A stretch of DNA of 64,000 nucleotides from an uncultured Coriobacteriaceae bacterium (GTDB lineage: Bacteria; Actinomycetota; Coriobacteriia; Coriobacteriales; Atopobiaceae): NCBI GenBank assembly GCA_902780305.1, contig CACZFB010000004.1, positions 32,500-96,499 of the forward strand, in the 5' to 3' direction. The notes under the pieces are model-generated. The model did no database searches and was not told where the DNA came from. It saw only the letters and a list, made by a program, of their open reading frames with translations. How positions within the stretch are numbered: position 1 is the first letter of the stretch; every line of letters begins with the position of its first letter. The translations under genes and the position numbers were made by a program. Of the stretch, positions 16,482-25,175 are shown piece by piece.

Positions 16482-18803
16482 TCACATGAGGTCGCGGGCG
16501 TCCACGTCTATGGCGACGCTCAGGCCCCTGGACACACCGGCGTCGCGCACGCACGCATGCAGGAGCGTGCCCATCTGCTCCTCGGGCGGGGCCTTTACCA
16601 GCACGTGCCAGCGCGTACGGTCCTTAACGCGCTCCCTTGCGCAGGCCGACGGGCCCACCACTTCCCATCCAAAGAGCGCGGCCGTCCTCTCGCGAAGCAC
16701 GTCGGCAATCGCTCGGCATGCCGCCTCGACCGCCGAGGCGTCCATCCCCCACACGCACACGTTTGCGATGCGCGTGTAGGGCGGATACCCCCACTCTCTT
16801 CGCTCGGCGAGCTCCGCATCCATAAAGATGGACCGGTCGTGCCGCGCCGCTGCGAGAATGGCCGGATGCGTTGCCCAGTACGTCTGCACGATTACCGTTC
16901 CGGCACGCTCTCCCCTGCCGGCACGCCCGGCCACCTGCTCAAGCAGCTCGTAGGTCCGCTCTGCGGCGCGAAAGTCAGCTATCTTGAGCGTGGTGTCCGC
17001 GTTGATAACGCCCACCAGCGTGACGTCGGGAAAGTCGAGTCCCTTGGCGATCATCTGCGTGCCCACCAGTATGGCGCACGGCGCGGCGTCAAAGCGCTCG
17101 AGCAGCTTTTGATGCGCGCCCCTGCCCCTGGTGGTGTCTGCGTCCATGCGCACGACCTCCACGTTCGCGTGCGCGAGCCCGCGCTGCTCCACAAGCAGCA
17201 AGAGCTCGTCCTCCACGCGCTGCGTCCCCACCCCAAAGGCGGCCATGTAGCGACTCCCGCAGTTGGGACAGCTCGCATGGGGGTCCGGCCACGCGAGGAT
17301 GGGCCACCTGGTACCGCACGTGTGGCAGGCAAGCTCGTGTGTGCGCTCGTGATAGGTCAGCGACGTGGAGCAGTGCGGGCATTGTGGCACACAGCCACAC
17401 TCCCGACACATGAGGAAGCTGGCAAACCCGCGTCGGTTATGGAGCAGGACCGCCTTCTCGCCACGCTCGATGACGCCCGCAAGCGCGTCGGCGAGCTCCT
17501 TCGAGAAGATCGAGCGGCCACCCCCCTTGAATTCCGCGCGCATGTCTACGACCCGCACCGTGGGCAAGGTCGCGTTCCCCGGACGCTCGTCCATGGTAAC
17601 GCGGGTCCAACGAGCGCCTCCCCATACGCCATCACGGCATCGTCCCAGGCTTTCCAGCGAGGGCGTCGCCGACCCCAACACCAAGGCGCACCCCCGCTCC
17701 CTGGCCATGCGAGCCGCCACCTCCCGCGCATGGTAGCGCGGGGCGCTGTCCTGCTTGTACGAGCCCTCGTGCTCCTCATCGATCACGATCACGCCGGGGT
17801 CACGCAGCGGGGCGAACAGGGCGGAGCGAGCCCCCACCACCACCCGCGCCTCTCCCGAACGTGCCAGATCCCATTGGTCGAACCGCTCGCCAGCTGTGAG
17901 GCGCGAGTGCAGGACGGCAACCCGAGACCCAAAGCGCGAGCGGAACCTTCCCACCGTCTGCGCGGTAAGCGCGATCTCGGGGACGAGCACGATCGCACCA
18001 CGCCCATCCGCAAGCGCATGCTCAATGGCCTGCAGATAGACTTCGGTCTTGCCGGAGCCAGTGACGCCGTCAACGAGCACAACGTCACCCGCCCCCCGCT
18101 CGCGGGCCTCGTCGATGGCACGAAGCGCCTCAACCTGCCCTGCGGTAAGCACCTCTGGCCGCGGGGAAAGCGCGGAGGAGAGCGAGGTGCTGTCGCCACC
18201 CCTCACGTGGCGTTTGCTCGAAATGGCCACAACACCCTTCTTCTGGAGGGCACGAACCGCGGAGTCCGCTCCAGGTAGCATAGCCCGCAGCTCCGCCTGT
18301 CTCATCGCGCCAGCACCCAGGGCCTGCAGGACCGCACGCTGCCTGACGGCCGTACGCGTGGGGACGTACTCGGCGGCCGCCGGGGTGAGCGCGACCCAAT
18401 GGTCGTCCACCGCCCCAACGCGGTCGTCCACGAGCGTCCACGTGCCGTCTTTCTCGCTCTTCTTGGTCCGCACGTTCTGTCCGGGCGCCAAAAACGGCCG
18501 AATCGCATCTACGGGGTTGCAGGCATACTCGCTCGTCATCCAGAGGGCGACACGCGCGCCCACCTCGTCGAAGGCGGCCGGCGCGAGCACCTGCTCCACG
18601 GGAAGCACCTTGTTGGGCTTCACTCCCTCGGGTGGATCGGGCGAGACCGACACCACATAGCCAACCGCCTTGCGCCGCGAGAAGGTAACCAACACCGTGG
18701 AGCCCACCTGCACCTCGCGGTCCAGGTCAGCAGGGACGACATAGGAGTACGCTCCCTCCAACGCCCTGGTTGGAATGTCCAATACTACCGATGCGTAGGG
18801 CAT
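16482..18803 (-). CDS. priA: Primosomal protein N', replication restart helicase PriA
   Basis: PriA reloads the replisome at repaired forks. The 773-residue protein has the N-terminal 3' DNA-binding domain (YASVVLDIPTRALEGAYSY), Walker A in GVTGSGKTEVY, DEEHEGSYKQD, and the zinc region CRECGCVPQCPHC followed by CHTCG and CPNCG. The helicase motif VAGRAGRG comes later. The start MPYASVV follows a GAGG site; a longer frame of 39 residues lacks PriA features. It lies between a lipoprotein gene and def; priA-def-fmt is a common order. Confidence 0.94.
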   Translation of the reverse strand: MPYASVVLDIPTRALEGAYSYVVPADLDREVQVGSTVLVTFSRRKAVGYVVSVSPDPPEGVKPNKVLPVEQVLAPAAFDEVGARVALWMTSEYACNPVDAIRPFLAPGQNVRTKKSEKDGTWTLVDDRVGAVDDHWVALTPAAAEYVPTRTAVRQRAVLQALGAGAMRQAELRAMLPGADSAVRALQKKGVVAISSKRHVRGGDSTSLSSALSPRPEVLTAGQVEALRAIDEARERGAGDVVLVDGVTGSGKTEVYLQAIEHALADGRGAIVLVPEIALTAQTVGRFRSRFGSRVAVLHSRLTAGERFDQWDLARSGEARVVVGARSALFAPLRDPGVIVIDEEHEGSYKQDSAPRYHAREVAARMARERGCALVLGSATPSLESLGRCRDGVWGGARWTRVTMDERPGNATLPTVRVVDMRAEFKGGGRSIFSKELADALAGVIERGEKAVLLHNRRGFASFLMCRECGCVPQCPHCSTSLTYHERTHELACHTCGTRWPILAWPDPHASCPNCGSRYMAAFGVGTQRVEDELLLLVEQRGLAHANVEVVRMDADTTRGRGAHQKLLERFDAAPCAILVGTQMIAKGLDFPDVTLVGVINADTTLKIADFRAAERTYELLEQVAGRAGRGERAGTVIVQTYWATHPAILAAARHDRSIFMDAELAERREWGYPPYTRIANVCVWGMDASAVEAACRAIADVLRERTAALFGWEVVGPSACARERVKDRTRWHVLVKAPPEEQMGTLLHACVRDAGVSRGLSVAIDVDARDLM

Positions 18804-18925
18804 ACCGCCTCTTTCCTTTGGGTGCCCAAAGCAGTCATGGGGCCGTGCGGACAAGAAACGACGGCACCATAAGGCCGCCAACCATGCGCGGAAAAGGTCC
18901 CCGCGTATGGCCGGCGGCAAACAAG

Positions 18926-19807
18926 CTACAGCTCGAGGTCGTACGAGGCAACCTCATCGCCCGTCTGGCTGTTCGTCACCACGAGCTTGCCCTTTACGTC
19001 CCCAAGGGCCTCGGCACCCCCGCCGAGCGCCTCGCCGTCAAACCACAGCACTTCCCTCGCCCGCTCGCGTGGCTCCACCACCGCAAAGAGGACTGGCTTA
19101 AGGCTCGCGTCACCAACAGAGAACATGCCGGTGGCCTCCACCACGATGCGTTGGTCACCCTTGTTCTCGATCTCAACCAAATAGCTCGGCTCCGATTGGT
19201 AGGTACCCTTGGCAAGCACCTTAATAACGCAGTTCTTGTCACTCGCAACGGTCTCGTCCATCCCCTCGGCATGCTCCACGGGGGCAGTGCCGTTTGCGGT
19301 GCTCTCCAGTTCCCGGCGCAGCGAGCCGAGCGTCTCTTCCAAGCTCGACTCGTCCACGCTGCCCAGCAGCGCGCCGACGTCGGCGGTCTTCTTGTCGGAG
19401 GGGTCGATCTGCACGAATGTCATCGTGTCCGTCTCGTCCTTGAGCAGCAGCTTGCCGTCCCTTGCCTCCAGGGTCTGCTTCGCCGAGACGCCCGCGTCCG
19501 CCGCCTCGCTCTCGCTAAACGTCACCGTCGCCACGCTGCCCTCCGGCTGGAAGGTTCCCGTTACCGAGACCCCAAACATCTCGAAGAGCACCGTGTGGTC
19601 CGAGCCCGCAATGAGGTACACGCCCATGGCCTTGTACAGGTCGAGCTCGTCGCCAGTGACCGCGTCACCGCCGTTCGTCACCTCGTCAATCGCCCACGTG
19701 CCCACGAAGTCGGCAGTAGTATCCTCGGGCGCAGCATTGCCGCACCCGAGGATCATGCTCGCAAGAAGGCAGGTCGCACACAGCAGCGCAAATAGTCGCT
19801 TGGCCAT
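18926..19807 (-). CDS. Predicted lipoprotein of unknown function
   Basis: A 293-residue exported protein. It starts MAKRLFALLCATCLLAS and has a lipobox MILGC with the modified Cys near residue 23. The mature part is acidic, with an N-terminal beta-rich region resembling lipocalin-like or META-type stress-response folds (FVGTWAIDEVTNGGD, then GTFQPEGSVATVTF) and a C-terminal region with VEIENKGDQRIVVEATGM that looks like an immunoglobulin-like or DUF-type domain. I do not recognise the family. It starts 28 bases after the SPFH gene stop with an AAGGA site, so both probably share a transcript. Confidence 0.75.
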   Translation of the reverse strand: MAKRLFALLCATCLLASMILGCGNAAPEDTTADFVGTWAIDEVTNGGDAVTGDELDLYKAMGVYLIAGSDHTVLFEMFGVSVTGTFQPEGSVATVTFSESEAADAGVSAKQTLEARDGKLLLKDETDTMTFVQIDPSDKKTADVGALLGSVDESSLEETLGSLRRELESTANGTAPVEHAEGMDETVASDKNCVIKVLAKGTYQSEPSYLVEIENKGDQRIVVEATGMFSVGDASLKPVLFAVVEPRERAREVLWFDGEALGGGAEALGDVKGKLVVTNSQTGDEVASYDLEL

Positions 19808-19835
19808 GTAACGTCCTTCTGTTTGCCGCAAGCCC

Positions 19836-21158
19836 CTATTGGCGAGGCTTGCCGCACTCCATGCAGAACTTGCCAGTGTTCTGGGCGCCGCACTCGCAGG
19901 TCCAGGGGCCGTCCTGCGCGGCCGGACGCGGCGTGCCGCACTCCATGCAGAACTTTCCGGTGTTCTGGGCGCCGCACTTGGGGCATGCCCAAGCACCCGC
20001 GGCGGGCTGGGGGGCCGGCTTGGGCTTGCCGCAGTTCATGCAGAACTTGCCGGTGTTCTGGGCGCCGCACTCGCAGGTCCAGCCGCCGGCCTGACCGCCG
20101 CCGAAGCCGTTTTGCGCGACGTTGTAGGCATTTTGCGCCTGATAGGGCTGTCCCACGCCGTTGTACATGCCGGGCTGGTTCATGCCCATGCCGTTGCCGC
20201 CCATCTGGGCCATGTTCATGCCCATAAAGCCGGTCATCGCACCTGCGGTGTTGCCGGCAGCGGTCTTCATGGCCTCGCCCGTGGCGTAGCTGGCGTTGGC
20301 GGCTCGCATGTTGGGGTCGCGCATGACGGCCGTCATCTGCAGCGTCTTGATGCGCTCCTCGTCCTCGGGGTTGGCGGCGATGGAGTTGATGCCCACCTTA
20401 ACTATCTCGATGCCACGCTGCTCACGCCAGCTGCTGGAGAGCACGTCGCGCATGGCCTGTGCGAGCTCCATGGTGTGGCCGGGAACCGCGCTGTAGCGCA
20501 CGCCCATCTCGCTGATCTTGGCGAAGGCGGGCTGGAGCGCGGTGAGAAACTCGCTCTTGAGCTGGCTGTCAATCTGGCTGCGCGTGAAGTCACCCGAGAC
20601 GTTTGCCGAGACGTTCTTGTAGAACAGCAGCGGGTCCACGATCTTGTAGGAGTACTCGCCGTTGCAGCGCACGGAGATGTCGGTGTCGAGACCGATGTTG
20701 AGGTCCACCACGCGGAACGGCACGGGCGTGGGCGTGCCGAACTTGTTGCCCATGATCTCCTTCGTGTTGAAGAAGTACACGCGCTGGTCGTTGGCCGTGT
20801 TCCCACCAAAGGTAAACCGATAGCCGATACGCTCGAAGGTCTTCTTGATGCCAGAGCCCAGGCCACCGTACAGCACGGTGGGCTCGGTGCCGGAGTCGAA
20901 CACGAACTCGCCCGCCTCGGCGCACACCTCCACGATCTCGCCCTGCTGGACGATGATCATGCACTGGCCCTCGTTTACGGCAACGATCGAGCCGTTGGTG
21001 ATGATGTTCTCGTCACCCTTGTTCGAGCCCTTCTTCGCGCGACGCTGGCCCTTGGTAACCAGCACGTCGGCCGAGAGCGAATCGCAGTAGAAGTAATCCC
21101 TCCATTGGTCCGAGAGGGCTCCGGATGCCGCGCCAATACCTGCCTTAAGAAGTCCCAT
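19836..21158 (-). CDS. SPFH-domain protein with three C-terminal zinc ribbons
   Basis: The 440-residue protein belongs to the YdjI/'virion core' type of SPFH (stomatin/prohibitin-like) proteins. Residues 1 to about 290 form the SPFH part (VVDLNIGLDTDISVRCNGEYSY; GIEIVKVGINSIAANPEDEERI). A Met/Gly/Asn-rich linker covers about 290-345. Then come three zinc ribbons, each CxCGAQNTGKFCxxCG or CPKCGAQNTGKFCMECG. Such proteins are thought to organise membrane-associated complexes; the exact role is unknown. The ribbons are encoded by nearly identical DNA spaced by 84 and 93 bases. It lies just downstream of the TerB-ATPase-helicase module, separated by 144 bases holding a palindrome. Confidence 0.85.
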   Translation of the reverse strand: MGLLKAGIGAASGALSDQWRDYFYCDSLSADVLVTKGQRRAKKGSNKGDENIITNGSIVAVNEGQCMIIVQQGEIVEVCAEAGEFVFDSGTEPTVLYGGLGSGIKKTFERIGYRFTFGGNTANDQRVYFFNTKEIMGNKFGTPTPVPFRVVDLNIGLDTDISVRCNGEYSYKIVDPLLFYKNVSANVSGDFTRSQIDSQLKSEFLTALQPAFAKISEMGVRYSAVPGHTMELAQAMRDVLSSSWREQRGIEIVKVGINSIAANPEDEERIKTLQMTAVMRDPNMRAANASYATGEAMKTAAGNTAGAMTGFMGMNMAQMGGNGMGMNQPGMYNGVGQPYQAQNAYNVAQNGFGGGQAGGWTCECGAQNTGKFCMNCGKPKPAPQPAAGAWACPKCGAQNTGKFCMECGTPRPAAQDGPWTCECGAQNTGKFCMECGKPRQ

Positions 21159-21252
21159 GGCTCTGCTCCTATCTGTGCCAAGACATTACGTCATGCCTTC
21201 TTTTGGTGTTGCATACAGCCTATGGTATCACGGTTCGGCCAGCCCGTGCCCG

Positions 21253-21283
21253 CCAATCAATGGGGGTTACCCCCTTTGATAGG
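21253..21283. repeat. Imperfect palindrome after the helicase gene (repeat family B, half copy)
   Basis: CCAATCAATGGGGGT and ACCCCCTTTGATAGG pair at 13 of 15 positions around a one-base centre. It equals one half of the 72-bp elements at 29147 and 36689. It lies 20 bases beyond the helicase stop and could end that transcript, although no T-run follows. Confidence 0.7.
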
Positions 21284-21302
21284 TCTACCGACCGCATGCG
21301 CT

Positions 21303-23633
21303 CTACCGCCAGCAAAGCACGCGATCGCGCATGCCCTCCACGTCCAACACGCCGTGGGCGAAGCCCTTGCGCACCAGCTCCTCGGGCAGGAACTCGTCGT
21401 ACTTGTCGAATACGGGAACTTCGGCAGGATACAGCAGCTCCATGGGGTCGAACTCCTGGGCCGCAGCGTCGCGAAGCGCGTCGAGAAACTCCTCGGCCTC
21501 AGCCCGCATGCGGAATTGGATGAAGTAGGGACGCGAGACGTCCACGCCCTTTATGCCCAGGCTCGCGGGCAGGCGCAGCTTGACGACACGTTCCAGGGCA
21601 AGGAACGCATAGGTGCCCAGCCAGGGAAAGAGCGCCCAGGTATCGCCGCCCAGATTTACCAGGGGGGCACGCGTTATGCCCGCGTTGGTGGCCACCGTGC
21701 GCGCGTGCAGCAGCCGAGCGCGGGCGTTTTCTCGCAGGTAGGGATAGTCCTTGTGCTCGCGCAGCACCTCCAACATGCGCTCGAGCACACGGGTGTGTAT
21801 GTCTCCCGGGCATTCGCCAAAGTATGCGGGGACCTTTCCGCGTACCTGGGTGCAGTACACCAGCCTCCGCTTGTGGTCGATTTCCTCCACGATCCACACG
21901 TGGCCGGCGATGGCGAGCTTCTCGCCTACCGGCGGCGGCTGCACCACCGTGCCAAGCTCCTGCGACTCGCTGCGTACGGTATACTCCTCACTCTCCACGA
22001 ACACGCCGTAAAAGCGGAAGTTGTTGGTAACACGCTCGCCGGCAAGCCCCACGATAAGCCCACCCGTCTCGGTGCGCTCTATGTGTCCGGTCTCGAGCAG
22101 ATGACGCAGCAGCACTCGGTAGTCGTCCTGGCTCACGCAATGGAAGTATGCCAGGCTCAGCACGCGACCGGCAAGTGCCGCCGGACTCATCTCCCCTCCC
22201 GAGGCGAGCGTCGCCATGGTCTGGTGGTACAGCAGGCTGTAGGGCAGGCGATCCAGGCGAGGGGGCTCGACCCAACGGTCCTCCAAATAGAGCTGCACGA
22301 GGGCTATGCCCTGCAGCAGCTTCCATGGCACGGTCTCGCTCACCATGGCCCGTGGCTCCGGTGGATCCTCCCGCATGACGAACCACATCTCGGGCGGCGA
22401 GCCGCGTCGGCCGGTACGCCCCATCCGCTGCAGGAAGGCGCTTACGGTAAACGGCGCATCGATTTGAAAGGCCCGCTCAAGCCGGCCGATGTCGATGCCC
22501 AGCTCCAGCGTCGCCGTGGTGCAGGTGGTAAGCGCCAAGTCGTCGTCGCGCATGAGATCCTCGGCCGTCTCGCGAAAACTCGCGCTGAGGTTACCATGGT
22601 GGATAAGGAACCGGTCAGGTTCGCCGTTGGCCTCGCAGTAGCTGCGCAGCGTGGTGGTAACAGCCTCGCAGTCCTCCCGCGAGTTGGAGAACACCAGACA
22701 CTTGCGGCCGCGGGTGTGCTCGAAGATGTACCCGATGCCCGGGTCGGCGTTGGCCGGAGCCACGTCGTCCGCCTCGCTGGCGACTCCCTCGATCTGCGGC
22801 ACCGGCACGCCGGTGCCGGGAAGGCCGATGCCGGGCAGCGCCCGGTCGTCGGGAAGCTCCTCGACCAGCGCATCCACATGTGCGGCCGCGCCCGGTCCGG
22901 TACCGCGCGCGACGTCTGCCGCCTGCGAACCGTAGGTATAGAAGTGCTCCATGGAGATGCGCCACGTCTGCCCGGCCGCTTCGACGCGCGGGACCACCGT
23001 GGTGCGACTGGTTCCCTGAGCAAGCAGCGCACCGGTCGCCTGGGGGTCCCCAATGGTGGCCGAGAGCCCAATGCGCCTCGGGTCGCAACCCGCCATGCGA
23101 GACAAGCGCTCGATGAGGCACAGGGTCTGGCCACCCCGATCGCCACGCAGCAGCGAATGCACCTCGTCGATGACCACAAAGCGCAGGTCGCCAAAGAGCT
23201 TGGGTATGGCCGAGTGGCGATGCAGGAGCATGGCCTCCAAGGACTCTGGGGTAATCTGCAGGATGCCGCGAGGCTTCTTCATCAGACGCGCCTTGTGCGA
23301 GGCGCTCACATCGCCGTGCCAGTGCCACACGGGTATGTCCGCCTCCGCGCACAGGTCGCTCAGCCGATAGAACTGGTCGTTGATCAGGGCCTTGAGCGGG
23401 CCGACGTAGATGGCCCCCACCGAGGCGGGAGGGTCCTCCCAGAACTGCGTGAGGATGGGAAAGAACGCCGCCTCCGTCTTTCCCGACGCCGTGGACGAAG
23501 TGAGCAGCACGTGCTCGTTGGTGTTGAATATGGCCTCCGCCGCGGCGACCTGAATGCCGCGCAGCGACTCCCACTCGTGCGCGTACACGAAGTCCTGCAC
23601 AAACGGCGCATAGCGATCGAATACGCTGGACAT
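21303..23633 (-). CDS. sngC: Lhr-like DEVH-box helicase, third gene of a Shango-type defence module
   Basis: A 776-residue superfamily 2 helicase. Motif I is STASGKTEA (47-55), motif II DEVH (156-159), motif III LSATIGDP, and motif VI QRMGRTGRRG. Between them are FSNSREDCE and LELGIDIG. The C-terminal third resembles the winged-helix extension of large Lhr-type helicases, close to BrxHI of BREX. It follows the P-loop ATPase gene by 50 bases. Shango is described as a TerB-domain protein, an ATPase and a helicase, and this gene matches the helicase component. Naming it sngC rests on my memory of that system and on synteny. The assignment as a helicase is secure; the defence role is inferred. 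Confidence 0.8.
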   Translation of the reverse strand: MSSVFDRYAPFVQDFVYAHEWESLRGIQVAAAEAIFNTNEHVLLTSSTASGKTEAAFFPILTQFWEDPPASVGAIYVGPLKALINDQFYRLSDLCAEADIPVWHWHGDVSASHKARLMKKPRGILQITPESLEAMLLHRHSAIPKLFGDLRFVVIDEVHSLLRGDRGGQTLCLIERLSRMAGCDPRRIGLSATIGDPQATGALLAQGTSRTTVVPRVEAAGQTWRISMEHFYTYGSQAADVARGTGPGAAAHVDALVEELPDDRALPGIGLPGTGVPVPQIEGVASEADDVAPANADPGIGYIFEHTRGRKCLVFSNSREDCEAVTTTLRSYCEANGEPDRFLIHHGNLSASFRETAEDLMRDDDLALTTCTTATLELGIDIGRLERAFQIDAPFTVSAFLQRMGRTGRRGSPPEMWFVMREDPPEPRAMVSETVPWKLLQGIALVQLYLEDRWVEPPRLDRLPYSLLYHQTMATLASGGEMSPAALAGRVLSLAYFHCVSQDDYRVLLRHLLETGHIERTETGGLIVGLAGERVTNNFRFYGVFVESEEYTVRSESQELGTVVQPPPVGEKLAIAGHVWIVEEIDHKRRLVYCTQVRGKVPAYFGECPGDIHTRVLERMLEVLREHKDYPYLRENARARLLHARTVATNAGITRAPLVNLGGDTWALFPWLGTYAFLALERVVKLRLPASLGIKGVDVSRPYFIQFRMRAEAEEFLDALRDAAAQEFDPMELLYPAEVPVFDKYDEFLPEELVRKGFAHGVLDVEGMRDRVLCWR

Positions 23634-23683
23634 GGCCCTGCATCACCTCCACCACGAGCATGCACCACAGGGGCGCACCATCC

Positions 23684-25021
23684 CTAGATCGTGAACTCCG
23701 CGTAGCCAGGGGCGACGTCCCCCTCGTCCCCACCCTCAGGCTGGGCATGCACGAAGTCGCTCGATCCGAGCAGTCCGGCAACCGTAACGCTGGGGTCCTG
23801 CCACATGATGTCAAGCATCTCTATAAGGTCGCGAATCACCTCGCGCGGGGTAATGTGGCTCTGCGCCCCCACCCTGCCCAGCTCAAGCTGCAAGAACTCC
23901 ACGAGGTCTTGCTCGGTGAGCGTGCGCTGGTAGCCAAACAGGCCGGCATGGATGTCGGCGAGCTTCTCGCACAGAACGAGCAGCTCCTCGTACGTGAGGG
24001 GTTGCAGCCGGATGACGGGTGCCAGCAGGTCCACCATGCCCTCGCGGCCAAAGCGACCCTGCGTGAGTCTGGACCGAAGCGCCTCGTACGAGTAGAGGCC
24101 ACGCCTGCGGTCCTCCACGCACTGTGGCGTCCCGCTCATAATGATGCCCAGGTGCTCAGCGCGCCCCTGAAGCGCATCGTTGTACATGGTGAGCAGCTTC
24201 TCGTAGTTGTACTGACGGGCGACGGCATGCGGAATCTTGTAGAGGTTTACCAGCTCGTCCACGAGCACCACCAGACCCGCATACCCGGCACCCACGAGGA
24301 AGCGGGCAAGCAACTTTATGTAGTCGTACCAGTCGTCGTCTCCTATAACGCACGACACGCCCAGCTCCGCCTTCGCCTCGGTCTTGTTGCGGTACTCGCC
24401 GCGCAGCCACTTGGCCACGTAGGACTTGGTCTCGTCGTCGCCTTCCACGTGCGCTCGGTAGTAGGCCGTAAGCAGCCGTGCGAAGTCGAACCCATGCACC
24501 AGTTCGTGCAGGTCCTGAATTACGGCAAAGATGCGACGCTCAACCTCTGCGCCAAATCCGGGGTCGTCGGGCAGCAGGCCCGATGCGGCCACTTCCGACT
24601 GCACCCCGTTGATCCATCGGTCCAGCACCAACGTGAGCGCGCCACCCTCCGGACGCGTGCGCGTGGAGAGGTTGCGCACCAGCTCACGATAGGTGGCAAG
24701 GCCTTGTCCCTTGGTTCCCTGCAGGCGACGCTCCGGAGAGAGGTCGGCGTCGGCCACTACGAATCCCTTGCCCATGGCGTGGTTGCGAATGGTTTGGAGC
24801 AGAAAGCTCTTGCCACTGCCGTAGCGCCCCACCACGATGCGAAAGGAGGCCCCGCCCTCCCCCACTATGTCTAGGTCGCGCAAGAGCGCCCCGATTTCGG
24901 CCTCGCGCCCAACCGTGATGTATGGCAGGCCTATGCGTGGCACAACGCCGCCTTTGAGCGAGTTGATAAGAACGGTTGCTATGCGTTTGGGGACGCGCAC
25001 GCTTTGCTGGGGTTGTGGCAT
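23684..25021 (-). CDS. sngB: BrxD-like P-loop ATPase (DUF2791), second gene of a Shango-type module
   Basis: A 445-residue ATPase of the DUF2791/BrxD kind. Walker A is GRYGSGKS (65-72) and Walker B is VVLVDE (251-256). The family words VSCVIGDDDWYDYIKLLARF and IIMSGTPQCVEDRRRG are present, with the arginine-rich segment EALRSRL after them. The start MPQPQQS follows GAGGATC; a longer frame adds 26 poorly conserved residues. In BREX type 2 the homologous pair is BrxD and BrxHI; here no PglX, PglZ or methylase is nearby. Together with the TerB protein upstream and the helicase downstream it forms a self-contained three-gene set. ATP hydrolysis is expected from intact motifs. Confidence 0.82.
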   Translation of the reverse strand: MPQPQQSVRVPKRIATVLINSLKGGVVPRIGLPYITVGREAEIGALLRDLDIVGEGGASFRIVVGRYGSGKSFLLQTIRNHAMGKGFVVADADLSPERRLQGTKGQGLATYRELVRNLSTRTRPEGGALTLVLDRWINGVQSEVAASGLLPDDPGFGAEVERRIFAVIQDLHELVHGFDFARLLTAYYRAHVEGDDETKSYVAKWLRGEYRNKTEAKAELGVSCVIGDDDWYDYIKLLARFLVGAGYAGLVVLVDELVNLYKIPHAVARQYNYEKLLTMYNDALQGRAEHLGIIMSGTPQCVEDRRRGLYSYEALRSRLTQGRFGREGMVDLLAPVIRLQPLTYEELLVLCEKLADIHAGLFGYQRTLTEQDLVEFLQLELGRVGAQSHITPREVIRDLIEMLDIMWQDPSVTVAGLLGSSDFVHAQPEGGDEGDVAPGYAEFTI

Positions 25022-25114
25022 GTTGATCCTCTCTGGCGATTTTCTGTCCCAGTATAGCGCTCTTTCTTCATTCTTGCGAACGAATGTACGGGTTCGCAAG
25101 AGCAGCTGGGTGCG

Positions 25115-25146
25115 CCTTATTAAAGCGGGTTACCGCCTTTGATAGG
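25115..25146. repeat. Degenerate half copy of palindrome family B
   Basis: CCTTATTAAAGCGGGT and ACCGCCTTTGATAGG form an imperfect hairpin between the TerB and ATPase genes. The right arm keeps the CTTTGATAGG end of the family. Several mismatches make it a decayed copy. It would lie inside the transcript of the module. Confidence 0.5.
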
Positions 25147-25175
25147 TCACGTCGCCTGTGGCCAACTCGTAACCG

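Noticed and set aside
16311..18278. A 655-residue open frame on the plus strand
   Set aside because: It is antisense to priA and part of def. PriA motifs on the other strand are complete and the frame has no recognisable domain.
19839..23687. A 1282-residue open frame on the plus strand
   Set aside because: It lies opposite the SPFH and helicase genes, which have clear domains. Long antisense frames are common in GC-rich genes. Its sequence is rich in His, Leu, Arg and Gly with no recognisable motif.
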